A stretch of DNA of 64,000 nt from contig JAHLMK010000010.1 of assembly GCA_019915135.1 (NCBI GenBank), forward strand, positions 248,001 through 312,000. Reading direction: 5' to 3'. The DNA is from Strobilurus pachycystidiatus (taxonomy: Eukaryota; Basidiomycota; Agaricomycetes; Agaricales; Physalacriaceae). The notes under the pieces were generated by a model. The model was not told where the DNA came from, did not search any database, and saw nothing but the letters and a program-made list of their open reading frames with translations. The translations under genes and the position numbers were made by a program. Of the stretch, positions 44,284-55,934 are shown in pieces (the stretch's first letter is position 1; each line of letters begins with the position of its first letter).

Positions 44284-47200
44284 GTCTAATTTGGTAGCGT
44301 GATCGACACTCTTTCCTCCTGCCCATCATGGAACTCAAATTCCAGAAAGCAAACGCGACATCCCGCGTCTTACTACCTAAGTTCTCACCCACCAATCACT
44401 CTGTCTGCTATGGCTGGACTTGCTGCACGCGTCGTGAACGTCTACTCGCGATTCAAGTACTCTAGTGGGACGCATCTTCCTTTGCGGGAAATGTAATCGT
44501 GTCGATCTAATCCGACCATACTGATTCTCTGTGTCTCCCCACTGTATCCTGCCCCATTTCCCCTGATATTGCTGGTCTTCCTCATTTATGTCTCCCTTCA
44601 TACTGCCTTCTTTCACTCTATGTACATCAACGTCGTCATACCAGTGAGCTGCCTGCGACTATTCGCTCTCTTCGCGTGCCTCCAAGACAGGAAGAATTCT
44701 TACCTCCAATCTTGGCCCCGCGGCTTCTGTGGACAGTCGATCCTCTCGCAGTCATAAATAAGTATCAGTATGCCGAGCTCTGTTCCATGCACTCCCAGCT
44801 CAGCTCCGAATCCATTTGATGGAGATAACGTCAAGCTATGACTACTTACCTGGTACGACTTGGGAACGATTAACGTCTCTGGCAAGTCTAATACAAATGT
44901 CATCTTAGGCGATCGTTCATCAACTGATAAAGACGCCGGCATAGACAACTTGTACGGGAGAGTCTCTTTCTTCTTACACGCTGCCAGAGACGACTCATTT
45001 TGCTCCAGGTGTCTGCACATACGGCCACTCTCATGACTCGAAAAGAAATCCATTCAGCCCTCACCACGGCTCATGAGCCTCATATGCATGAGAACCTTCT
45101 TCGCGAAGAGGAAACTACGCTGGTCCGGTCAATCTGAATTGAAGGCTTGTTCTCGTCTTGACATGCACTAAGACTCACTCATAGGTTCGCCACTGAGACC
45201 GAATGAAAAGCCTGACGCCGGTGATCACGCAGCATCCACCGATGTGTAAGGTTTAGATGGATCTGGGAGGACATGCTCCATGTTGGTATTGAAGGTGCCT
45301 TCGCCAATTGGGAAGGGAGAAGCAAACAGCCAGCGCAAGTTCTCTCGCTACAACGACCGACGCGAATCACGGAGCTCCACCCCGTGTCATGATTACAGTC
45401 TTAGATCTCGACAGACTTCGCGACAATCAACAACTTGTGGTACAATTTCTTACACGTCGCTGGGCCATAACGGTGTTGGTGGCGATAAGGAAACGTATGT
45501 GGGAAGGTCATATCATTGCACAGCTTCTGAAATACTCATCATCACCAGTGTTGAATGTGCGCCGATTGAGTGCAGGGCTCTTATCTCGACAAGTCGCGCT
45601 GGCTCTTGGTTGCGTTTGTCACCGTGGCGCAGGGTCTGAGCCGACTGGCAAGGACCAGATGCATTCAGGATCGACGATCTGACCTGTGATTCCTGTACTA
45701 AGTAGCCTGAATGTGTACTTGCTCTCCAGGCTACCAGTTCTCAGACGGTTTTCCGTGTATGTGATGTCATTCCTAACGCGTATACTGACCTTTCATACAC
45801 ATAGCGCGCTATGACACACCACCGGTAGCTTTCTTTGTTGAACTCTTAGTACAAGAACAATTCGGAGAGAGCCGAGCTCCTGGCCATCTTCCCTTTTAAA
45901 CTCACAGGTCACCTCCAGTGGGTTTGACGGGCCGTGTGTTGTTTTATTGCCACCGGGCCCTTTTTTGAACGCATATATTGTGTCGCTCTCTCATAGAGTT
46001 GTGACTTGTGAAAGTCTCATATGGCCCGATCCTGACACGGGGACCTGACTGGAGTGGTTCTACGCAGTCTTTACTTGTTGTGCCTGCAGTCAAAGCTATT
46101 TGAGCCCGAGTATCCCATGTAGCTCGAGCTACGTCCTCCCGAGGATGGCTCCTAGTAAGACTTGCTGTACAGAATGGTACCGGTGTATGCAAGCAAGCTT
46201 GCCATCCCGATCGTACCGTGTGGTTGCGCTTATCCCTTGTTCTTACAATACTACACAAGGGCACAGCGTGGGTCAACTCAGAATCACGTATGTGCCGTTT
46301 GGATCGTGTAGTTGTACAAAACAGTTGCTCCAAGTCTATGCTCTAAGGGACCAGAGCAATGGACCGAGTCAAGGATTTTGGATGTTCGATAGCAACCGTA
46401 TTGAGTGCGAATCCAAGCAGCATATATCCACACATGCAAGGGAAAATACATACGTAGCATTTTCAAAGCCAAGAAACTTGTAAGGATCATCCGTCGCACC
46501 AGGCTGCCGCAACCAGTGAGTGCTCAGGCACACACAGCCATCAATGAATGATGCAAAGTCCAGCAGAATCCCATCCCTCGCCGTCCTGATGTTATCATTT
46601 TACGGGATGATGACGGCCGAATTTGCTCTTCGCTTCGAGCAACAGCTAGTATTACAAACCTTTTTCAACTATAAAACATCTCGAAGAGGCTAGACTGAGA
46701 GTTTGCTGCAGAAGGGGCGAAGGACAATCACACGTGGCGTCATTTGCTCACGCCAATCTTCCAAACTCTCATTCATGACGCATACACGATTCAATCTTTG
46801 ATAGAATTAACTTTCCCTTGAGCGTGTTGTACCCGGGAGCCAGTCAAAGTCGCGAGAATTGCCGAAGTACGGCCGCCACTCTTGACCTCGCCAATCCGGC
46901 CCGGGGAAGAGATGATCGATGTCAATGAAGGAGCGTTCAACTTAGGTTGGCCTCTCTCCACAACGTTGATATGACCTATCGGCGCGCTTCCCCCCGGATG
47001 CCACGATTTCTCGACCAAATCAACCGAAAGTGTTGGCCCATTCATGCAGGGGATCCGGTCAACCAAACTGTGTCCCAAGGACTCGCTCGCAGGCATTGAT
47101 CTTTTTCTCTCGTCATTGTCAATCAACGATGGACGGGACATATAGAGGACGCTATATTGTCAAGACTCTGTAAGTTTGTGTACCTTTTTTGGATTGCGAT

Positions 47201-49559
47201 CTCTCTTTTGGGTGTTGTTGTGCGAGACTCACAGTGGACCTTCTTTATGACCAGGCTGAACTAGACAGAAACGTCCCGACAATGTACGCGGTATCTTGCC
47301 GGTCTTTGAAGCGAAAAAAAATTGTACGCCGAAGCTGGTAAGCTATCCTTCCTCCTCCATCCTCCTTGTGCTCAGGAAGTTAGACTACGTACCTGGGGTG
47401 AACCTTTCTCTTCAGTGTAGTCAAGGCAGGTGGAATTTCCACGGACTGTAGCAGTGTGACGATGATTTTCAATAGTCAGATCGATCGAAGAAGGTTTTAC
47501 CTGTCACTGGCATATGCAATCTCCACTCGCGATGAAGCTATCTGAGGACGCATGTACGTATGCGTCAGGCTGCAAGGCTTCACTGATGCATTCCCTGACA
47601 GGTATATATTTATTCGTTCTGTGCCTTTGACGGCTCAATCGCCCTCTAATCAATGTATCTCACGGATGACCGAAAGGGTGGGTTTTCGATGTTGCGGATT
47701 CACATGCGGCGTCATTCTATGAAAGCCGGTCGCTAAATCGATATGACGCACTCTAGAACGCAACGCTTCTAGCAATTTCAATAGTCTACGCAATGGATAT
47801 TGGATACCACGCAGCAGAAGGCTGTCGAAAGGACCTTCTAGACTCAGCTTCCAAAAGGCTGATACCAGGTCAGAAAGGGACAGTCCTCGGAGTGCGTTAC
47901 AGGCTCTATGACCTTGCCTGAAGAAAATCGACTTTATCATGCTCTGCCTACAGTGCATGTAGTGATAGACTCCTTTCACGGCAAGACATGAACTTCTTGG
48001 GCGCTCGATCTTGCTGGTGTCGTCTAACCCTTTTTTTTTTTGGTAAGCGTACCATCCCATTGGCTGTATTGCACTACCCTCTTATGATTACATCAACAGA
48101 GTACATACCGCATTGTGCAACGACTCTTTTGGAACCACAATTGAAAGTCGTAGACCGTGGGTGCTGGCCGGAACTTGGGACGATCCTGAGCTTCGAGTAG
48201 TCTACTAATATTGCTCATGTCGCCCGGTAACAGTGATCAGGACAAGAAGATTGATTCGGTACTCAGCGTACTGTATGCAGTCCGTGCGCATCCCCTTGTG
48301 TCTACGCTGATATCTCAAACAACGACCCATGTAGGAGGACGATCCCCGCATCTCGAGGAGAGTACACGCCGCCATTCGTATCCAAATTTCTAGCTCGCCG
48401 AGACCTTCGCTTGAAAACATCCGTCGTAACTATAAGGCTGGATCAAGGGCGTAAGCGCAGCGAAATGAGGGCAAAGGGACGATCTCCGACTCTGGAAGCC
48501 TTTGTGACAAGCTCTGCTGTCAACGGTTCGTGGACGAAGCGTTGACAAGATCTCACCTCGTACTTAGATCCTTGTTCGATTCGATTCAGGATTCAGAATT
48601 CAAGTACTTACCTACATAGATGGCCGATCATTTTTGATTTCTGATAGACCTGCCTTGCGACAGACCCTGGCGGTCCTTGCGCCGCGCCCCGACCGATGAT
48701 CGGTAGACGGCGATTCCGGTCCGTTACCCGACACATGCGCGGGTTCCTCCGACTCTCATTCCGAAGTTTCTTTTACGTCCTTTCCATAATTCCAGGTCCT
48801 TTCCCACCAAGTCTCCTTTGGCGGTCCCGCCCCACCTGCTCCGCTTGACTTGGCCTCTGTATTCGTACCCCAATCGCGGGCCGCTTTCCATCTGCTCTCA
48901 TGCATTCATTCGCAATCGATCAAGGTTTCTCAAGAACATCATCATTAGCCGAGCAGTAGGTCTTCACCCCGTCAGCTACTTCTTGAACGTCCTAATGTCA
49001 GGGGGATGGACATCTGGTACCGCGTGGACTACTACTATGGGGCGGGGGGTCTCCGGTCCTCCAACTCTTCGCGCACCGCACATCCTCAAAGATATCACAT
49101 GAATCCGATTTGGTCCGATGTTTCAACACCTTTACAAAGCCGTCTGGGCCACAAGCTTGTACTGTGGCGTACAACGCAAACATAGAGTTCACTGGGGATC
49201 TCAGATATGCTTTCCTGGATCCTGATCTTCGGCTTTCTCCATATATGTCCGTCAAGGGTTCTCGGCAAAGGTGTGGCACACTGGTGATTCCCTTCCCTCC
49301 ATCAACCTACCTTCTGACAATGTCACAGACGAATCTTGAATGGTATCGTGTGAAAGTCCACAATAGGAATCTCTATGTTTCTCCCACATCTGCTTCCCTG
49401 GCGTTCCAGCCGACTAACGTCAATTTAAAGTTATAATAATAACATGTCGCGGACATAGGTACCCTGTGTAAGTTCCCTGGATAATAACTTGACTTCCGAA
49501 ACTGCTGTACGTATAAAGGATGGACTGAAGCGAGCTCTGGTTTGCGTAACCACTTTTCG
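44284..49559. other. 5.3 kb gene-poor stretch
   Basis: No gene could be supported. There are many short overlapping ORFs (for example 44700–45053 minus, 45308–45682 plus, 48998–49279 minus), but none gives a domain, a signal peptide or a consistent exon chain. Homopolymer tracts occur (a run of ten or more T near 48031). No long terminal repeats, terminal inverted repeats or reverse-transcriptase/transposase motifs were recognised by eye. Confidence 0.4.
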
Positions 49560-50734
49560 ATGGCAGCCCCGACAGTCTTGCAGCGCCCTACATTGGAGAA
49601 CACGCGCATTCGCTCTCCTCGCGATGCTCTCGTTGTTTTCCACGGCGTCGCCATGAACATCTTGCCTCTCATTACCCGCCGTCTAGACATCGAGGAGCGG
49701 CGCGCCATCACGTCCGGGAACGTTTACGTCTGGGAGGAGCGCGGAGTCAATGCCGAGGCCGTTGGGCTTGGCATGGAAAGATGGTTCGTGGACCTTATAA
49801 ATTGTGGCGTTTCCCATAAACTGATGAATCTGAAAGGACTGATGGGATGGGCTGGGGTCCAAGTCGTATGTTCCTCAAATGTGGACTGATATCGTGTACT
49901 GATCTGATGATTTTAGGTGTGCGCGACGTACGTGCTTCCTTGTAGACTTCCAAACTTCTTTCATCTCAACAACTTCAGGAATTTCTATTCTACCACCAGA
50001 AGAATCCCGACGACGACTGTGGGGCCGTTACTCAGATGTCTCCATGGGCAAGAACCACAAAGTATGCGGCCGCCGTTGTGTCCTCCTTTCTTACTCATCT
50101 CAATAATTTCCAGAAAGAACGGGGATTCGTCTTTCAACTACCCGGGCTATTCCATCTCTTCGACATTTCGCCATCTTCCAGAAACCCGTAATCTTGTCAA
50201 GCAAACCTACAGTGTCCATGTCCATCTTCCGGCGGATAGAGCAAAGGGTCTAACGCGGAAATGGCATCTTAGTATGTCTCCACTGTATTTTCAATGTCCT
50301 TGTCCTCACCATGAGTAGCTGCTTACTTCAGTCAAGACAAGGCGGACCATCTACGGACTGTGGACCTGATCCCGCAGCTCTGTAAGCTTCCCACTCCGGA
50401 AGGCTGGTTCCGAAGCGCAAGAACTACCAAGTCATCCCGTCGCGAGGCTGTAAATGCCAACAAGTCGTTCTCCTACCCGGATCGCACCTCACACCCTTCC
50501 CTCAAGACAAATCGCCCGTCATCCCCTCACTCCTCAGATTCCGAGATGACAGAAACCTCGTCACAATCGAACGGACCAGGGACTCCTGATCCCTACTTCC
50601 GCGATCGATACTCGAGCCCTCCAACGCCACTCAGAACCACCCTTGTACCCCTCGAGTACCTACAAAAAGCGGCATGCTCACGTCGCGATCCTATTGACGA
50701 ACAGCTCTTGCGGCGGTTTTCACGGAAATGTTAG
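49560..50734 (+). CDS. WOPR-domain (Gti1/Pac2 family) transcription regulator
   Basis: Members bind DNA through the WOPR box and act as master switches of morphology, mating or secondary metabolism (for example Wor1, Ryp1, Gti1; family knowledge). Six exons: 49560–49783, 49837–49865, 49917–49927 (11 nt), 49979–50061, 50114–50271 and 50319–50734. They sum to 921 nt, 306 aa. WOPRa shows DALVVFHGVAMNILPLITRR, SGNVYVWEE and ERWTDGMGWGPSRVRDEFLF. WOPRb shows LVKQTYSVHV, RKWHLTAYFSQDKADHLRT and VDLIPQL. The remaining C-terminus is short, Ser/Pro-rich and without a known activation domain. Start ATG 49560 lies just ahead of the domain. Both halves of the WOPR box are intact. The gene stands alone between two gene-poor stretches. 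Confidence 0.9.
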
Positions 50735-53101
50735 ACGCGTTTGTATCCATATTGGCATATTCCGAGATGATATTTACAGCGTTGGGACTATCACTGGCAT
50801 TACTATATGTATCTTAGACGATTCCTCAATGTATTGTACGACTACTCCGCAGTTTTGTTATGTTGCTTTCGAGTTGCTTTGAATAAAATATTTCGTGCAA
50901 GTCCAGGTGCATTCTGGTCCAGGGTGCATTAGAGGAAGGAAGCCACCTGACAATCGACAGGCATCGACAGGCACCGAGCCCTCGATCGACACGGACTTAT
51001 TATCCTCGATCAATCTTTAACCAGGGAATTTAAGGGTTCCTCAAGTCCGCCATTCTGTCATACTCATGGAGTCGTAACAAGTACCCATTGTGTGATGCTC
51101 CAGCAAGGATCATAACGAATGACAGGAATTGCGCAGTTTCGAGTCGACCTTCGGTTACACTCGTCGCCGGATCTGCACGCTGGGTTGTGGTCCGAGCTAG
51201 AGAGACGTGAATCTTACTCGGTACGGTAAGCTAATGCCTTCTTCGGCGGTGGGCTGTTGTTCTCCACGGATGTATGGTCGGTCTTCCAGACTGAGTAGAG
51301 GTAACTGGACACGCGACCACAATTCTATGTGCGCGTGTTGAGAGAATCATCAGATTTAACACTCAGCTTTGAATACCTCGAGGATGCACCACAAGTTTCA
51401 GGATCTATCTGATTCGGCGCAAAGGAAATTGAGTTCCCGCTCTCAGATACGCGTCATGACTGTCTGACTCACCCAGTGAACAGTGCCTTGACTGTAAATT
51501 CTTCGCGGCCTACAGCCTCGGGCCTAGTAACAGGCAAGCGTGTTCTGTATACTGATGGTGTCATTCATGGGCCTCCAATCAGCAGCGAAAGGCCCCGGCG
51601 GCAGCATCGGGGGTAGGTCGTCATAAACGCACAATGAGCAAAAGAGCGTATGCCATGCCATGCCATGTCATTGTACGTGTAACACTTTTGGGCGTTCGGG
51701 AATGTAATGCCCAGTTCCCTCGGAAGAACCTCGCACCGCCGAATGGAATGTCTGAATGATTATGGGGAAGCTGAAAGCACACAGGACGAGCCGAAAAGAA
51801 CGATAGCCTAGACTGAACCAGGTTACACGTTGAAGACGTTCAGGATCAATTATTGAAATCAGTATCGCAGAATGGTTCTTTGATGACATTGGCTAGGTGT
51901 GTCGATTAATGTCCTACACTCCTCGACAATATAACAATCGCACCTAGCCAATGACTCGCAATACACTGAGATCATACCTCCGATGTTGGATCTTGGCACC
52001 GTATTGACCATAGCGTCCATCGGGAAGGGACTCAAAAGGGCGTTCCAAGATACCACGCAATTTGAGAAACAGAGTATTGAGAAAGGGATCCCTACTGAGC
52101 CCCAGAGTGTGAAAGCAGTATGCAAACATGTGTTTCTGGCAGGGAGGCACGTAGACATCTTCCTCTGATGATTTTACGACAGGGGAGCGGGCGTATGTAG
52201 TTCAGAATGCGGTCCACTCGTTGCCGGCAAGTGCAGGTGCCCCAGCGATCCATGGAGTTGGGTGTACCGGGACTTATCCTGCAAAATGATATTCGATGGG
52301 AAATCGACAACTCTGTGGGAGGGTGCCTCAGTCTGGATGCACGAGAAGAGAGTGTCCGGTACGCTCGCGCAGCAGGTTCCAGCCATACCACTTCCTGGAC
52401 GTTCAGCGTGCACGATGGCTACCTCAAACCGGTTGCGGATACTCAGTTAGATCAGGTCCCGAAGACATGCATATGGCGGAGATGCAGAAGCCGAAGGTAA
52501 GGTTCCTCCGCTTGTCATGTAGGTAACCCCACTGATGGCCAGGAGGATGACGAGAGGTACAAACGGAATTGAACGGAAGAATGCCGGGTAACAGAATGAA
52601 AATCTGAACAGGACGCGCACACAATTAGAGCGGAATAGTAGTACAGATAACGGGGTACACGGGCTGACCGATCGAGGAATCACTGTAACTTGGTCAGTAA
52701 GTACCTATGTACGAGATGGACTGTCGAAATCAATGTGCGCATCGTAATCGGTCACATAACGTTATTTTCTCGGACCGGCGGCTGCAGGAGCCGACTCGGC
52801 TGAGGCCCGACCCATAGTTCAAGTAACACCTCACGCAGTCCGTCCAGTGTCTGTTCCTTCGAACACAGCGCGATGATCCAACCGTGGCTGGTACAGCCTT
52901 GATTGCGCGCCCAAGTAGCGTAAAGAAGTTTCATGCTCCGGAACGAGACCAGGACTGATGAGTCTCCTCAGTGAGCTGAGGGCTAGTTAGCGGTGAGTGG
53001 CGCAAAGGTTACGGCAATTTGCGGCCCGCATTACAGTGACGTATTATGTCCGACACGTTTTCGTTCTTACCCTCATCGGGTTATGTCAATAAGCTTGTAA
53101 G
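50735..53101. other. 2.4 kb gene-poor stretch
   Basis: No gene could be supported. A short tandem (GACAGGCATCGACAGGCA, near 50957) and CATGC/CATGT repeats near 51656 are present. Minus-strand frames between about 51859 and 52683 look protein-like in places but show no domain and no convincing start. Confidence 0.4.
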
Positions 53102-55113
53102 ATGTCTCTACCGACGAGCTCACGGTCCTCGACGACAGCGGCGTCGGCGGGACCGATAGCGCCCGAGGCCAAAGCGCGTGGCGCGAATCGCTCAACAAAG
53201 GTTGCTGGTGCGAAACCCGTTAACCGCATGTTCCTGACTTTTTCTCACTGCCTCCATTGAATAGGAAAACTCAAAGTTCTGCCAGAGCAGCCGGAGCCTA
53301 CTACCGCCGACCTCGGAAGGAATACCAAGGCCGAATACCAACCCAGAGCAGAAGAGAGTGTAGGCACCACTGGGGACAGCGACGAAGGCGACATTGAATC
53401 CGACTCGAGCGAACCAGCGGAAGTAGAGGTGGGCCGCCTTAAACGCACTGGTAGGACGTGCGACAACTGAAATGTCAGGTCTACAACCAAATATCTCTCA
53501 TACCCGATGGCACAGCGCGTCGTGACGCCCTCAGGTTGACTAAGAAAAAGGCCAAATCTCTGCCCAGGGTGACAGCCTATGCCACAGCGAGGTGTGTGAT
53601 TTTCTCCCCTGCCACTCCGAGTTGATTGTTGAATTCACCTTTACAGCTCGTACCGGATGGACGATCTGATGAAGTTTCTGAACGCTCGGAAGGCAGCATA
53701 CCATACAGATGCGAAACTGATTGACGAAGTCATCTACACTCCCTATACATATCAACCCTTGCCAGATGCGCGTCACTCGACAGTCAGGTCTCAAAATCTG
53801 CCCACGGGCGATCTTCTCGGCGTTCCAGAGTTGAGAACGCAGGAAGAATCTGAACGGCAACGGGACCCAAATAGCATGCGTACCATGAAAAAGAAAAGCA
53901 AGTTTGACGCGACTTCCACGGAAGCTGAAGTGTTTCTCTTTGAGTATGGGACTGTCGTCATTTGGGGAATGACTGAAGCGCAGGAGAAGCGCTTCCTATC
54001 ATCGCTGTTTGTCTCTACCTTTCGCAAGCCTCCGACACTTACTGAATGCATGCACAGGAAGCGTTTTGAGGTGGAGAAACTCGGTAAAGATCAGTGGCAC
54101 CAAAAGACAATCATTACTCACCGTCCCCATCCAGCGCCCGAAGACGTTGAAATGGAAGATCTCAACTATTATTATGCCAATTATAGCAGGTGGGCTAGAC
54201 ATTCTCTGCCGTCCAGATGTACTGATGCGGAACCTTTCCAGAATCTATAACGATGTGATAACTCTTCGGAAAGGCTCGAGTTATATGTCAGTTCCACCCC
54301 ATTTCTCACAGAGTCATCCCTGATGGCTATTCGCAAGGACAAAGCTTTCACTCTCGCACGCCTTGTCCCAATCCGTCAAGATATCACTTGTGAGAGACAC
54401 AATGACCCGCTCTTCACGTGCTGATTGATGGCCAGTTCGAGGCGCTGATATCCACGACAATAGAAGATACGAAAGACATACCCGAAGTCATAAGCGAGAC
54501 CGGGAAAATAGGCATGCCCCATAAGGGTATGCGTTACTTTTAAGCTTGGCGGCCTGACTTCTGAATTTCGGTCTGCAGAGATCATGCAGAACATCGGTCA
54601 GCTGTTTCTTCTACGTACGAACATCAACTCTGTCGGTTCTGTATTGGATTCTCCGGTATGTGGTTGAACTTTCAGGCCTTGATTGTTCAACGCACTGATA
54701 CATCTGTGGCAGGAGGTTTTCTGGGTGATTACGCCGCGCTTCAGAACAGCAGTCATACTCATTCACCTCAATAGAGCTTTCCCGATCTCCAGCCACTGTA
54801 TGATGCCGCACGAAGCTATCTGGAAATTCCCCAACGCATCAATCTTCTGAATGCGCGGGTAGAGGTCGGTCATAACTTCCATGGTTTTAACCTGAGATGA
54901 TCATCAACTCTTTTTCCGCCGCTCAGGTTCTGCAAGACATGCTGCAGTTATTAAAGGAATCGGTTTCAAGCCGGCATGCTGAGCGCCTGGAACAGGTTGT
55001 CATTGTATTAATCGCTATCGAAATTGGTAGGTTCATCCTTTGTGATGGCTCGTTGGCTCATGATTCTTCTAGTCTTGGGCATAGTGACCATTCTGGTCGA
55101 TTTGATGTCCTGA
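53102..55113 (+). CDS. RMD1/RMND1-type DUF155 membrane protein
   Basis: The DUF155 family includes mitochondrial RMND1 and yeast Rmd1/Rmd8/Rrg; exact role here unknown. It starts at 53102 (MSLPTSSRSSTTAASAG). A disordered acidic N-terminus (GDSDEGDIESDSSEPAE) precedes RLTKKKAKSLPRVTAYATAS and YRMDDLMKFLNARKAAYHTD. The DUF155 core contains VFLFEYGTVVIWGMTEAQEK, EDLNYYYANYSRIYNDVITL, then sequence with ISHALSQSVKISLFE and GQLFLLRTNINSVGSVLDSP, and later LYDAARSYLEIPQRINLLNA. The helix EVLQDMLQLLKESVSSRHAE leads into one C-terminal membrane segment (VVIVLIAIEI joined to VLGIVTILVDLMS). This is the characteristic layout. About ten short introns. No strong mitochondrial presequence is visible, so it resembles the cytosolic/ER-anchored Rmd1 branch more than RMND1 (inference). 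Confidence 0.9.
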
Positions 55114-55869
55114 TTTGAACAACTCGTGGTACTTACTCTCCCTGTTCTTCCCCACATACCGTGTCAACCGGTCGAGGAAGATTTCTCGAGTCTCGAGCGC
55201 GTGGCTTCGATACTCGCGCCTGCGAACCTGGTCGGCGTAGTACGTACTCGGGGTGCTGTGTAAGGGAGCTGAGACCTCATAATATGGGTCCAACATTCAC
55301 ATGTCCTATAAGACACCTACTGATGGTTCCTCCTACTCAATGCTGTGTCGTACAGTATACAAAAACGCTCCGTTCTTATTCGTGGTCGCTTTGCACATCG
55401 ATCTCGCGCGGGCGGATCAGACCTTGCATGAATACAATGTGATAGGGACCAACCTTTATACTTTATCTAGAGCCTATTTCGGACATGGCTTGCCAGACCG
55501 AGTCATTTCTCCCACATGTGGCTGTGACAGTACGGTGCGAAGTCGTCACTTACCTCGAGAGGAATGTGTAGAGAACTCTGAACCTGGGTAAGCATCTGCA
55601 ACTTGTCAGTTCCATGGGCGAAACCGGCGCTCGGACGTCTCTAGACTCAGATCTCCCCAAGTAAGAGTAATCCTTTTGCTTGCCGGCATTTTGGGGAACC
55701 AATACGAAGGCAGGGTTCGTTCGAGACCTTCGACGTGAGGGCTTTGTGGAAGGAACCAATCACTTACATCGAGGTCCGACGACTCTTGATTTGTGGCGCA
55801 GACTGAACTGCACGACAAATTGATAAGCAACCATAGTCCAAGGGAACAGCCGTATGCGAAATTAAACAC
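55069..55869 (-). other. Possible small unrecognised gene (weak)
   Basis: The minus strand begins with a signal-peptide-like Met segment (FAYGCSLGLWLLINLSCSSV, 55869 downward) and ends with a protein-like frame (STYYADQVRRREYRSHALET, stop at 55069). I could not join the two by a consistent splice chain, and the 3' end overlaps the last exon of the DUF155 gene by 45 bp. It may be a real hypothetical gene, a relic, or chance. Confidence 0.25.
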
Positions 55870-55934
55870 TCAGGTCGTAAGAGGTACATAGTATGTCCCG
55901 TATCAGAAGCTCCACTCAGACAAGTCGCAGGATT

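Noticed and set aside
44410..44496. Tiny plus-strand ORF starting MAGLAARVVNVYSRFKYSS divergent from ENP2
   Set aside because: Only 28 codons, no downstream exon found and no family recognised. A small mitochondrial protein gene cannot be excluded, but evidence is too thin.
44700..45053. Minus-strand ORF of 117 codons with a protein-like middle
   Set aside because: No domain, and no upstream or downstream exons that keep frame.
48998..49279. Minus-strand 93-codon ORF containing GPDGFVKVLKHRTKSDS, faintly like a C2-domain strand
   Set aside because: The similarity covers a few residues only, with no flanking domain sequence or splice chain.
51859..52683. Chain of minus-strand ORFs with hydrophobic segments
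   Set aside because: Frames do not join by consistent introns and no family was recognised. It could be a relic.
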